A stretch of 64,000 nt of DNA, taken from NCBI GenBank assembly GCA_021030915.1, contig JAGEMR010000001.1, forward strand, positions 620,001 to 684,000, given 5' to 3'. This DNA is from Astrothelium macrocarpum (taxonomy: Eukaryota > Ascomycota > Dothideomycetes > Trypetheliales > Trypetheliaceae). Below, in pieces: positions 45,805 to 57,351 of this stretch. Within the stretch, counting starts at the first letter, position 1, and each line of letters starts with the position of its first letter. Below the pieces are notes generated by a model. It was given only the letters and a program-made list of their open reading frames with translations. It made no database searches and was not told the DNA's origin. The translations under genes and the position numbers were made by a program.

Positions 45805-47521
45805 TCATACGTATTTACATTGCCAACTATTGGGATTCGACGCGTTCCCACCCAGATACGTATTTCTGCGTGGATATCGGCAGTGTCTTCGTTGAAATGA
45901 AATGCCCATTTCCGGATCATCATTGACAAATTTCGTCCCCAACATGGTCTCCGGTGCTTGACCTGCCTCTACCCACTGTACTATAGCTGCCAGTGCGTTG
46001 TTTTGTGGCTCAAATGGCACGCTCGCTGTTGGCACACCACCCAGTTGTCCAAAGGCCCAAGCCCCAGGCCCTGATCCGCAGTGACCCATGCCGGAGATGC
46101 GGAAGAATCTATAGAACTCGTCAAGATCGGAAGACGACGCATCCATATCACGGGCGAGGTGGTTGTAGAAGCGAGGAGAATTGTATGACGTAATCTGCTG
46201 GTCCTGACCGCCATGGAAAGTCAAAACCTTGCCCCCTCTGGACGAGAATGGCTGGAGAGTGGTAGACCATGTGCGAATATTCGATGGATTGATCTCGTCT
46301 GCTAGCATTGCATCGGCAAGATTGAAAGTTGCTTGATTCCAGCTGGAGTCATTGAGAAGCACGTATCTGTACCAATCCTGCGAAAGTTGCCAGGGCGTGC
46401 CGCTGTAAAGGCCTTCAGCAGCCAACAGTTCGTTCCCGGGCTGCATCGCGGGGAATATCAGCTGCCCGTCGGTCCCATAGAATGGACTATAGATCCTATT
46501 GACGATGTCGACTTGGTCGGGGTTCAGACAATTCGTAGTGTTTCCATTTGCACAGAGTAGGGCTTCTGGTCGGAAAATACACAAACTTGAATCTTCAATG
46601 ATGCCGTCCTTGACTCCATCTAATGTATCACACTGGCGAAGAACCTCGTTATGAACCACGGACCAAAGTGAAGCATTGATAAAATTTACTGAGGTGTCGT
46701 TGCCAGTAATGGGGTAAAAGCTCGCGCGCCAGGCGTACAGGTGGTTGAAATCTACTGCAGGACTACCCGCAATGATACCGTCAAAATCTTCAGGAAAGCG
46801 ATCAGCAGCTCCAATGCCTTGTCGACCTCCGAGTGAACAGCCGATATAATAAGACTTCTGATACGTGTCACCATAGAATGTAGTGGAGAGGTTCTTGGCC
46901 TGTGAGATTGAGGTGTGTAGTCTGCAACAGTAAGATGCACGTTCAAATTTGTTGTCGAAACAGTTTCGTTCAATACTTACGAGCGCCAAGCGAAGTCTAT
47001 GATGATATCGGGGTTATTCAAAAAAGCTTCACCACCCGTACCGTTGTGACCATTATTTGCGCCTACAGTTGCAAAACCATATTGCGTTCCATAAGCAAGG
47101 CTGGCATAGTCAATGCCTTTCAGCTAGAAATCAGCAAGTATAGCGAAGGGGTATTGCAGAATGAGTGACGTAGAGATGCCGTACATCCGTCAATTCCTCC
47201 ATTTCCTGTCGCAAGGACCCGCCCTTCTTGCCAAGTTTCTGGTAGCCACAATTCCATGGTGATACTCGATCTATTCGATGTAGGAATATGCAGAGCAATG
47301 CGGCACAAATCTGCTGAGACGACTTGGCTTGAAGTACCACAGGATTTGTCGTTGTCGGCCAGCAGGATAGTGGTACCAGCAGGCACATATTCACGAACAG
47401 TGAGCGTGGAATTAAACACGTTTGTTTGCGGATTGAATGCTTCACAATTGGTAGAAAATGAACTCTCTACGGAAATCGCTTGGGCTATCAGCCCTGTTAA
47501 ACATGTGAATTGTAGCTTCAT
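45805..47521 (-). CDS. Secreted tannase/feruloyl-esterase family enzyme
   Basis: This alpha/beta hydrolase of about 529 residues belongs to the fungal tannase/feruloyl esterase family, which splits ester bonds of gallates or hydroxycinnamates in plant material. Three exons are inferred: 47521-47185, 47116-46981 and 46921-45805. The introns are 68 and 59 bp; the first junction gives GNGGIDGC|IDYASLAYG. A signal peptide (MKLQFTCLTGLIAQAIS) is present. The nucleophile elbow is CSLGGRQG, with the Cys next to the catalytic Ser. The acid is probably the Asp in FHGGQDQQI, and the His lies in GMGHCGSGPG, whose adjacent Cys would form the disulfide typical of this family. Several N-glycosylation sequons (NDTS, NDSS, NASL) fit secretion. 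Substrate choice cannot be read from sequence. Confidence 0.92.
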
Positions 47522-50500
47522 GACTACCAGCAGGGTGCACCGTGCGGAGAAAGTGAAATAAAATGAGACACAAAACTCTTTTTCAGAAAACTCCCTTCTA
47601 AAAAACAACGAGAGAAGCAAAGAAAAAAATATCAAACTATGAGAGCGTGTATGACATTCATCCGATATGCGCAACGAATATTTACCCCGCGAATATCCCC
47701 GTCAACAATATTTACTTGATACTCGGCACGTCAATGTCCGGCTATCGTTTTACCTACCACCTACCCAGTCCAGAGTTTCTCTCATTCATAATGACGTAAT
47801 GTCAGGTGATTGCGTGTACCAGGTTGTTTGAACAATACAAATTCTTATCTACGGAGGGTGATATGAAGGAATTGACTGAAGACGAGTGTGCCGTTAGTTG
47901 CTGTTGTTAGGCTAGTGCCAATCACTGTTGCTGGGTTTGAATCTATTTTGCTCAAGAGCCTTTCAGGCGTCTCGTCCATCTCAGTATTCTGTACTAATAT
48001 ACAAGAGGGATGAACAGCTCACTGATCTCACACGATGATTGGTATTTACCAATTAAGATATTGCCACAATACATCTCACTTGAGCAGTGACTTCTCGATG
48101 GGTGATGGGTACGATGGTTGGACTTCACGACTCCGACTGTGGTGACGGTAGCTTTCATCCTGGACTTGAGAACTCGGATCGGCAAGGCAGATCCAAAATT
48201 ATTTCGCCCTACTGATCATTGTCATCAAGCAACTCAAGAGCTAAAAGGGAGTTTGTTTAGGCGCACAACCGCGACTGAAGCATCCGCGCTACTCCTCCAC
48301 AGATCATACTTTTTGTGGAGGCTGGTATCTGTTAGTTGGAGCAGAAGGCTGATATGAATTTGCTGTCGTCAAAAGCTTCTGCACTGCATTGATTCTAGTG
48401 TGAAAGCCGCGTACTTGCTCCTGTCTAGTGACTGACCACAAAGAGGGAGCAGTTTCCGTTGGCGTCAAGCCGCTGGCGTGGACACAGCCTCCCGATATTA
48501 GTAGGCTGCGGGGGAGGTGGCAAATTGTCGTTCAGGCAGATCAATGACATGCTGGTGATGCTGCGCTTAATTGGCATTTCAATGCACACTAAAGGAACGC
48601 ATGTACAGATAGAAAGGATACCCTGAGGAAGCAAACACTGTGAAGAAGTAAAGTCGCAAGAAGTGGGGATGTCCGACTGATTAATCGGGTCTGGATCAGG
48701 GGCTCTGCTGCCATCTCTCTGTCGGTTTCTTAGCTAAGACTTGCAAGATGGGACCAACCTGGTTCCAGAATCCCAGTAAGCGTGCTTCTCCTGTCAGTCA
48801 TTCATAGCTTTTTCCCCAATATGGAATGCCGATTCATCGGCGTATAGCGAGATTTCACGCGACGCAGAGTTTGAGGCCACAAGGTCGATATGGTTCGGCT
48901 AGCCCATCACCACCGGGATATCCGGGGAGTAAGGGGAGTAAGGGGAGCGGATGAAGCGAGTGGGGACGCCTCCAAACTCTAAGGCAGGCTAGGGCTCCCA
49001 CGCGCTTTGCGTCCTAGTCGCCGGTCTAACCACCTTCCGGCATGCCGGCCCGACGTTAGCAGACCCGGTGAGCCGACAAGCTGCATACGCGAAGTTCGGC
49101 CGCCTTGCCTTAGAAGCATGCTCGGCATGTTTAAATGAATCCAGGCTTGGGAGAAGGTCAAGAAAAGCGAGAGTTGGGATAGTGAGGACGGTCAGTATCA
49201 TGCCAACCTAACGACCGTTCGGCGATTCCCGTCCGGGAGCGCTCCACAGCTCCGGCTTTGGTTCATTTGCAGTTCATGACGTACTTTTCCTGACTGTCAT
49301 GTAATTCAGATAGCTTTGCCGACTGGGTGAGTACGCAAGCTTCTGGAAAACAGACTTTGAAAGTCATAAAGAGCACTTCCTCGATCGCATGACGCATAAT
49401 ACTCAGTTCCGCTTGATTCGTTCCGCTCCAATCTTCTCAGAAAGGAACTACTCCCACATCCTCCGCGCCTAAGGATGATGTTGACAGGACCATGTCTTCT
49501 GGGGCGAGACTTTTTCACTTAACTGGGATCACGAAATTTCGATGGATGACCCAGACCCTGCTAATTCGGTTTCTGAAAGTTTCAACGCATTCACGCAATG
49601 GCTTGTCCGAAAGTTTGCTACGCTTCTATATGACCGTGCATAGCCAGTGTGCTCATACACTTGAAACCGGGTAACTGCTCCGCCTCGACCAGAACTCATC
49701 GACAATTTTGGATTCGCCAATCGCATCTCGATGCTGGCTTTCCACCGCCGGAAACTGAGGTTTCGGTGTGGGTTGATCATCACACTGCTGGTCTACGTGC
49801 TCAAGTAAGCTACTCAATCTGCTCGACGATTACCAGGTCGAATGGGAACAGCAGACGACGCTATCCTGAGCCAATTCCCTCAAGCACACTCTCCCCCAAC
49901 CCACCCCCACGTTCACATGACACCGCACACTGTGATGAGGTTGACGACCTTTTTGTGGCAATGGCAGATTCAAATGAGCCTATCCGATTTGGAAATGATT
50001 ACCTTCTGGAGCAGTTGCGACGGCTCGGACGACCTTTCAATGCTTTCGATCATAAGGTCTCGATCATTCATTCCCAGGAATACATCAACAATTTCGGTGA
50101 TACTTTATTTGTCCAGGCTATCACAGATAAGTTGGATTTCTTTAATCATCTCCAATATCAGTCAACTCATATGAACCAAATTTTGCTACCACGAGTTTGA
50201 TCTTGTCCACATGCGTATTCTGTCTGCAAGTGCGTTCTGATCTTTAGCGTCCGTTCTGATTCATACAAACCCGCTGCGTTCGTAATAAAGTTATCCTTCT
50301 CTTCCTCTAATTGCACCTTCATGTGCACCTCCACAAGCAAAGATTTGCCGCACTTGCCCCCATGCTCCAAGTTCATCGGTCGAGCGGCATTGCATTGCAT
50401 TTAGTCCTACTATACCATGATCTTGCAGGAAATCCGCAATGCAGAATCTAAACCCACGTTTCGGCCTTGGCTGGCGCAGTATGATTATACTCTTTTCAGT

Positions 50501-51798
50501 ACAAGTGAACGAAAATAGGGTTAATGATCCATCTGCCGGTGCTAAATCTGTATCCAGTTGAAACAACAAATCCGACGCCACTGTATATGCGTTCATTGTT
50601 GTTTAGTTCCCTTCGATATTTCAGCTTTGCGAGTATTCTGAATTTCCAAAGGGTGCACTGACATTTGCCACAAAAGACGGAAGACGCCTGAGACGAAGCC
50701 CATGCATGCTGTCAGATCGATCTCACGGATATGTGCAAGGGCTTTCTCGGAGCCGTTCGGGCTTGTCTTGTTTAATTGTGTACATCATTTCGACTATTGG
50801 CCCGAATTCCTATGGTACCAATCTATTTCAGAGCGTACAAGTCTGACAGGACAAAAACCAGTTTCAAAGTCCAGCTTGATTGGATGAACTGCTTGACAGT
50901 TAGATCGAAACACCTATCATGTGTGATACATCAATATAGCTTCCTCTCTAGTATATACCAGTGCCCGCTAACTCTATCAGTCTATTTCCTTGATTTCAGT
51001 TTTGACATGCGAAACAGCGTCGCTGAGGTAGATCGGCACGTCCCGTAAGCCACCAGCCACTAACGCTACAAATACGAAATACATTCGATAGATTTTCTCA
51101 TCGCAAGTGGTGGGGTCGTTATCCGAGGGCACGCATTGTGAGTACCAAAATGATGTGGTGGGGATTGAGTCTCGCCAGTCCTGCGCTTGTTCGGCATGTG
51201 CGCGCCACTCCATTTCAGTTCTGCCGTAGATTCTATCGAGTTCAAATCCTCTCCAATACATGAGGAGTTTGCAAACAATGTGGCCAAAACTTGATATTCG
51301 TGCATATCATTTCAATTTCCAGAAAGACAGTAGTGCAGCTGCACAGGCAGGTGTAGTCAAGGATGAAACAGCGCATGGGGCCGATCTTCAGCCGCTAACG
51401 CAGCAACAAGGATGTATGCCTTGTCGGTCGGTCCGAGGCTTTGAGCTTTTAATACTAGGATTGTACAGGAATAAAGTACGCCTGGTTCATTGTACCAAGG
51501 TGTTGCTTCAACAGATTACAGGTTGGCCAAGATATGACGACAACCTGATTCGTGCACAACGTCCGCAGTAGCTTTGTTTTCTTCGGCACCTCCGCTCCCA
51601 CTGCTCTACTCTGAACTCATTGGTTCGTGTTGGTGGAGTAAGGCGAACACTTGGAACTCCTCTAGGCGATATGTATATGCTATGTTCTACCGTTGTCTTG
51701 ACCGTTGACTTCAGATAAGCCTCTGAATTTTCGTGGCACATGGTTCTATCTTTCAAATCTTCTCTGTCTACCATCTGCAACCAAGCTCATCTTTGTTT
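47522..51798. other. Long gene-poor stretch before the AflR-like gene
   Basis: No firm gene is found in 4.3 kb. There are three weak hints. A GC-poor/GC-rich patchwork with GGGGAGTAA repeats lies near 48926-48952. A plus-strand frame from ATG 49962 (MADSNEPIRFGNDYLLEQL) runs about 79 codons with coding-like composition. A minus-strand 94-codon frame starts at ATG 51261 (MYWRGFELDRIYGRTEMEW). None has a recognisable domain or convincing splice partner; they may be relics. The last 500 bp include the promoter of the regulator gene. Confidence 0.4.
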
Positions 51799-53199
51799 AT
51801 GGCAGCACTGTATTCTCGTCCAAGAATGCCTGCAAGGTCTCTATCCAGTCTGAACCGTTCGACAAGTCCCGTCACCTCAAAGATCCGAAATAGCTGCCGA
51901 GCTTGTGCGAATTCCAAAGTCAAGTGCTCTGGGCAAAAACCAAGTTGCAATCGTTGTACCAAACGTAGAATTGATTGTCATTACGACTATGCCAAACGCG
52001 CTGGTCGCAAACACCAAAATTCATCACGAAATAGCGTTTCCACTACTTCTAGCGCGATGCAGCCACGGTCAGAGTCAAGTTCATCTCCATCGAACTCCGA
52101 ATCGTTCGGGACAGAATGCTCAACACCACCAGCCCTTGCTGGCACTTCAGAAAGGCATGACAGGAATTACATTAGTTCACAATCCCTCGCCGACAGCCTT
52201 TCAAGCGATGATCCTCGCCCATCTTCTACGGTCGTGTTTCCAAGTGCTAATCTTGACAGTCTCTTCAATGATCCCACCCCGGTTCCAGTCCCTGGTTTCC
52301 CAAATTCCGGGGTATTCCATCAGCTTGAGTTTGATCTCAGAGACAACCGTCCCAATAGCTCCGTTGGTTTTAACTTGCAGGGTCTCGCAAGTACTCTATC
52401 GCCACAGGACACTGGCGTCACCTTCGGAAGATTTGGATCTGGCATTCCAAGTGCATGTGGAACTGAATCTTCTGGAGCTGGTGCGAATCTTATAGGAGAT
52501 GAGCCACAGGGCCATCACTGCATTCTTGACAGTACTGCACCATTCGGCTGCCTGATGCGAACCTTTGGTTTTCTCCAACAGATCTTCCCAGGCACCTCCA
52601 CAGGCTGTACAGCTTCAGGTCGACAATCTCAGAAGTACATCCCAAGCCAAATCCCCACGGCTCGAACGGTCATGGAAAACAGACAAATAGTCGATGCTGT
52701 CAATGAAATGTTGCTTTGTCCTTGCTCTCAAGATGGCTACATCCTGGCGATCGCATCGTTGATGATGACCAAAGTCCTGAGTCGATATGAAGCGATGTCA
52801 TCTCGAAATGTGGTCACTGAAAACAACAATTGGCTTTTGACAGTTCCTTACCAGTCGCCATATTTTTTCGACCATTCAGCAAAGATACAAGGACATACAC
52901 CTGGCTTGGAAGAGTATTGTCTATGTCAGAAATGCTCTACTCAAGATATAGCGCATCTGGTCTACAGCGAATTGGGTCCTATACAGCAAGTCGTCAATAA
53001 ACTCTCACAGAAGCTCAAAATGCTCTCAACCATGTATGATGGAATGGGCGCTCCAGGCACCCCGAGAAATCAGCAAGATCGACGCAACACTTCGATGTCG
53101 TCATCTTCTATTGCACTGTTGAACCAGCTAGAGATTGACCTCCAGGAGCGATTCGACTCCTTATCATCGGAGACTATTAATGCGCTACGAAGAGATTGA
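51799..53199 (+). CDS. AflR-like Zn2Cys6 transcription regulator
   Basis: This single-exon gene encodes 466 residues with a fungal Zn2Cys6 binuclear cluster near residues 33-60. The six Cys are spaced C-x2-C-x6-C-x6-C-x2-C-x6-C in CRACANSKVKCSGQKPSC and CTKRRIDC, followed by a basic linker YAKRAGRKHQN. A long Ser/Pro/Thr-rich middle follows. The C-terminal third (MLLCPCSQDGYILAIASLMM, then YCLCQKCSTQDIAHLVYSEL) resembles the regulatory domain of AflR, the aflatoxin/sterigmatocystin pathway regulator. Length and layout agree with that family. ATG 51799 is the first in-frame Met before the zinc cluster; the frame is open further upstream but only from a GTG. AflR-like proteins usually control a neighbouring gene cluster, but no polyketide synthase is present here, so its targets are unknown. 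Confidence 0.85.
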   Translation: MAALYSRPRMPARSLSSLNRSTSPVTSKIRNSCRACANSKVKCSGQKPSCNRCTKRRIDCHYDYAKRAGRKHQNSSRNSVSTTSSAMQPRSESSSSPSNSESFGTECSTPPALAGTSERHDRNYISSQSLADSLSSDDPRPSSTVVFPSANLDSLFNDPTPVPVPGFPNSGVFHQLEFDLRDNRPNSSVGFNLQGLASTLSPQDTGVTFGRFGSGIPSACGTESSGAGANLIGDEPQGHHCILDSTAPFGCLMRTFGFLQQIFPGTSTGCTASGRQSQKYIPSQIPTARTVMENRQIVDAVNEMLLCPCSQDGYILAIASLMMTKVLSRYEAMSSRNVVTENNNWLLTVPYQSPYFFDHSAKIQGHTPGLEEYCLCQKCSTQDIAHLVYSELGPIQQVVNKLSQKLKMLSTMYDGMGAPGTPRNQQDRRNTSMSSSSIALLNQLEIDLQERFDSLSSETINALRRD

Positions 53200-53878
53200 C
53201 ACTTTTGAATAACCTTTTTGAGGTATTTACATTCCGCCATTAGAGATCCGTAAGGCCAACGCTAAGCAATCGTGTAGGGTTGAACTGTAAAAGGAGAACG
53301 TTGGCCCGGGTCGCGATTGTTTAGCTACTCCACCCAATTCTTTTTTTCCTAATCGGATGATGTACGATGCAAACATGCAGCTATTGTTTTATAAAGTAAT
53401 GATATGCGCTGGTGTTGCTATGGTGTCATGCTTTCATAGAGTTGTACTTATTCCCGCTGGGCAGACTTATCGATGCATTCGGCTTCAATATCTGTGGCAT
53501 GCGTAACGTCCCTCACAATCATTGTTTAATATGAGTCCCTACTTTCGCACATTTGGTAAGCGTAGTTTCTGTAATGAGTCCACGTCTGTCCATTGGCTTC
53601 TTTTGGAACGTTCGACGCATAAGTGAGCTTTTCTCTCGGCCGCACCGCAAACAAGTTATGCGACGCATTCACGTAGAGATCAGGGGCCTACAAATGCCGG
53701 AGATTGGCGTGGGATTTTGACTAAGCTATGCTAGCTCTTGTTAGGGTTAGCTGATTGCAGCATCCATGCCACCATTCGGGTCAGCCTTGACGACACCCTT
53801 GCTACTATTCGGGTCAGCCCTGACGGCCTCCTTGGCCCCTTTTGGCATCAGCACTGCCAGCAAACTTCGCTTCGCCAC
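53200..53878. other. Intergenic with a short tandem duplication
   Basis: This is the downstream region of the AflR-like gene. It has only short frames. An imperfect 31- to 33-bp duplication sits at its right end (separate entry). Confidence 0.45.
53771..53834. repeat. Imperfect direct repeat, two copies of about 32 bp
   Basis: Two adjacent copies share ATTCGGGTCAGCC and TGACG blocks, starting at about 53771 and 53804. They differ at several positions. Confidence 0.7.
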
Positions 53879-54409
53879 TCACGTTCCTGAAATACCAGGT
53901 ACCTGACAAAGTTCTGGAACTTCATCCTCCAACGAGACGTCTTCGCCGCTCAATCCAATGTCAAAGCCTGCCTTCACCCAGGAAATCTCATAGGACAACT
54001 TGCCGTGATCCGAATGCAGTGAGATTCTTTTTCCGATGTCCACTCCACTTTCCGTTCCTCTCATACTCGTTCTGTGCCGCCCCTCGCGCCAGAATTCAAC
54101 CCTGACCTGATCGCATGGCGAGTTATTTCGCAAGGCCCCCAACCAACCGTGAAACATATCACAAATCCCGAAAGCATGAATCTGCAGTCGGGGCGTCAAA
54201 GGGATTGCCAATTACACGTCACCCGTGGTAATTGTCCATTGCCCATTTCCAGAATGAGTTGCAGTCAAAAGTCGGTATTGATCTCCTAATGCCTGCCTTG
54301 CGTGTGGAGAAATCTTGTTGACCCACAAGCTTTTCCTGGGTCCTTCTCCGTGGATAATGCAAGCGAATCGGTACAAACCGACGGCGTGCGCCGCCTTTAT
54401 CTGCGCCAT
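53879..54409 (-). pseudogene. Possible decayed small-protein gene with a TAA stop
   Basis: A single minus-strand frame from ATG 54409 (MAQIKAAHAVGLYRFAC) runs to a stop at 53879 and is broken once, by TAA at 54214-54212. Upstream is ISPHARQALGDQYRLL and GQWTITTGDV; downstream is IHAFGICDMFHGWLGAL, then EFWREGRHRTSM and SYEISWVKAGFDIGLSGED. The reading keeps protein-like character on both sides of the stop. The stop could come from CAA-to-TAA, a RIP-type change. A spliced alternative would need an intron of only 36 bp, too short for the introns seen here. I do not recognise the family. Confidence 0.4.
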
Positions 54410-55086
54410 TGTTGCTATTTGACAACAGAGCGGACAATCCACGATCTGCGCCAGCCACCTCGCCGCTGCTGCTCAAAGCCACGCGAATTCGTCCTAAAGA
54501 ATCGGGAGTCCCGGAGAGTCCCGTTGAGTCCTTCAGAATTTCCCGGAGCCGCCTTGTTTTCTGGAAACGCCTCCAGGAGAGGCACTTAACCTCGGTGCAC
54601 CGCCAGCGGCTCAATGTATCCCGCCCATCTGAAGGGCAAGAATTGCCTAGTTCCATTCATCGGATTGCCTTAATCATCTCGTTGCACAGGTCACAGGCTG
54701 TTTTCGCCACTGAAATATTTTCTTTACTGCAAACATGAAGCTACTCCCAAGGCGATGTTACAAACTTCCATCTGCGCTGCAATTGCCATGTGGATCCCAA
54801 ATCCCGAGCTTTATCGTTCTCGAAAACGACGCCTCATTTCAGGATGAGGCCGACGTTACCAGCGCTCCTGGAATCCGACTCCATCGTATCTTGCAGCCGA
54901 GGGTTATCAATTGCTTATCAATAGACACCAGCGTGACTATGTGGATCGCATGTATCCACCAGTACGTTTCGGTGTTGACCGTCCCCTCTTTAATGCAGTC
55001 AAATTCCTTTTTACAGACCTTTGCCCCACAGTATGACAGATATCGTAGCGAACATGGCGCTTTAACAATCCAATACGTCTTGATAG
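54410..55086. other. Unassigned stretch with gene-like fragments
   Basis: A plus-strand frame of 158 codons from 54735 (MKLLPRRCYKLPSALQLP) overlaps protein-like fragments in another frame (YQLLINRHQRDYVDRMYPPV, then RFGVDRPLFNAVKFLFTDLC). The frames cannot be joined by clear splices. This may be the 5' part of the doubtful gene that follows, in decayed form. Confidence 0.3.
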
Positions 55087-55553
55087 AGTTGCGACGCTGT
55101 GAGCGCCAATCTGGATTGGTGGTATCATTGTGGCGACGAGAATGGCCAAAGATTGAGGTTACGGCATCAGTACCTGATCTTCATCTGGACGGTCGACGTG
55201 TTTGCCAATAGTATGGAGTCTGTCTCTAACAACCCCGACCGGCCAAATTCCGACGGCATCCAATGTATCCAAGTTGGTAATTTTCATTACATACCCTGTT
55301 AATGCTTGCACGAGTCTTTTGACTGAAATTTTTTTTGTTTAACACAGGAACCCGTTCAAAACATTCAGTGGATATGACATTCACAGCTCTTGTCAACACT
55401 TCGCTTCAGCGTCTAGACAAGCTGAACAAGTTCAAGCCAAATTGTATCGCCTTTGTCTGCCGTGGTCATTTGGTCAAATCACCAATTTCTACTCCAGAGT
55501 TGATCGAAAACCTAGATTGCATTAGCTCTTATGTGTATTTCAGAACAGGATGA
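55087..55553 (+). CDS. Doubtful spliced gene fragment, unknown family
   Basis: Two frames are joined in phase by a very intron-like 71-bp segment (donor GTAATT at 55277, pyrimidine-rich end with acceptor AACACAG at 55347). The upstream part reads ANLDWWYHCGDENGQRLRL and MESVSNNPDRPNSDGIQ. The downstream part reads TRSKHSVDMTFTALVN, then RLDKLNKFKPNCIAFVCRGH, and ends YVYFRTG before TGA. No start codon is found in frame before a TAG at 55084-55086, so at least one 5' exon would be missing. I do not recognise the family. It may be a relic of a gene starting in the preceding stretch. Confidence 0.3.
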
Positions 55554-57351
55554 AGTCCTAAGCATACCGAAATTGATTCATACAGCAGGGGCGTATCTTC
55601 CTTGTGTCTCTTCAAGATTATATACGCTTTTTTCAAGCCTGTCATGAATCGATACGAACGAGGACACAAACGCATTTCGGCGTCCTTTGAGCACAAATCT
55701 GATGCCTGATATGGAGTATACCTACTTGCACACGTGCTTAGGAGCCAGTAGTCATCAAGCCTGACATGAGACGATTGTGCAGTGCTGAGACTCGACGCTT
55801 GAAAATATAACAATCAAAAAAGACACTGGATAGCTGGCACCCTTGTTGCTGATGTGGAAGTTACACCAACAGCACTTCCTATGTGAGCTTTCAAATAATG
55901 GACTCAGCGTATGGTGGTTGCAAGCCTTGATCGTTTCGAACTCATGTTTTGAGAAGTGGCGCTTGTCCACCCACATTAACAGGTCCTTCGATCCTTTGTG
56001 AAACGCAAAGTTTTGCCTTTGTGTGCATTTAGAAATAATAATTACTTCAACCAAGAAATAACTCGCCAAGCTTCGAAGCAACACACGTAGCTTTTGACAT
56101 GCACAGTGAAAGTCTTCAAAGCGTATAGACTTCTTGAATCTGAATTGTTGATAGATTTGATCGAGATAGACTGAATAAGGTTGTCAAAGTTCATCTATCT
56201 TATCAAAATTTCCCGTCTCATTCTGTTTTAGAACTTGTCTCTCCATTTTTGCTTTTGTGACAGGTATTATCTTCCAAAATTGATCCGTTCCATTTTCGAG
56301 CACGTCGGCCGGAAACTAACTTCCTCACGGCCGAAGTAGATTGCCGGGAACAGATCAGCAAATTCCCGTAGCCAGTAGGTGGCGTCAAACAAGCGCGGAT
56401 CGGTATAGCTGACCACCCACCAACACTAAACTTTTTCCGTGCAGCGATGATGAGTCTGCCTTAGTTGCCTTCTTGTTCGACCAGTATTATCCCGGTGGAA
56501 CCAGTTTCTAGATTTTAATCGAGCGTAGATTAGCAGAACGTTGTTTTGGGCGGTCCCGTGCGAGAAATCTATTTGGTATTCTCGTCTACTGTTTGTAGTG
56601 ACGTAATCTTGTAGGTATCCTTCGAACAAGGCAGACTTCGGATGGTGCCTTCGCCTACCAAACTTTTAGGTACGGCCAAGAACTCTTTTATTGGGCCGCG
56701 TATGCATGCACAAGCCTACCTCTTGAGAGATAAGGTTCTGCTTACGAGAATTTCCATTTGGTTTTTTAGTAAAAGAGGAAGGTCGACAGCCACATCTGAA
56801 ACGGTGTAGGCATATTTGGACTGAAAACTTACCAATTAGGGATGTACTTCTGTAGTCCCGGCGCCAATTATTCTATATCTTACACCCATAAAGGTCTCCC
56901 TCTACCCGAAGGATGCCTTGATGTATTGCTATATAAGATCCTGATCCAAACAAAGAGCGGAATTTGGTTGTCCAAAAGGCTCTATCATATTTTTAGGCGC
57001 TTGGATCCTACTGGATCCTTCATTGACAAGGAAAGCACGCCTGATCTTTGAAATCGCAATATTCATAGGTCGTAAACAAGGCAACTATTTTGAAATGATC
57101 ATGAGGCAATCGACAGGGTATCACAAAAGTAATGAGAGTGGCTCCCAATCGCTCTGAGGCAAGGTTTGGCTCACAAAGAGTAGAATGTCGTCGCACAAGA
57201 GCCAGCTCTGGTGTTCAATCTGCAACAGCCGTCATAGAGTCCCCACGAGAGTCCCCACGAAAAAGGTATTTAAAACATGTGTTCTCTCCTCAGTTAGAAT
57301 CTCATTCTTGGATGCAATCTGATTTTTTTCAGTCACAGAACTTCGCCAAAA
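55554..57351. other. Gene-poor stretch, nothing recognised
   Basis: Only short frames without domains are present on both strands. A direct repeat GAGTCCCCACGA occurs twice in succession just upstream of the methyltransferase gene (about 57238-57261). Confidence 0.45.

Noticed and set aside
47920..47950. GATTCAAACCC-like sequence considered as a tRNA T-arm
   Set aside because: No acceptor stem, A-box or anticodon stem can be fitted around it.
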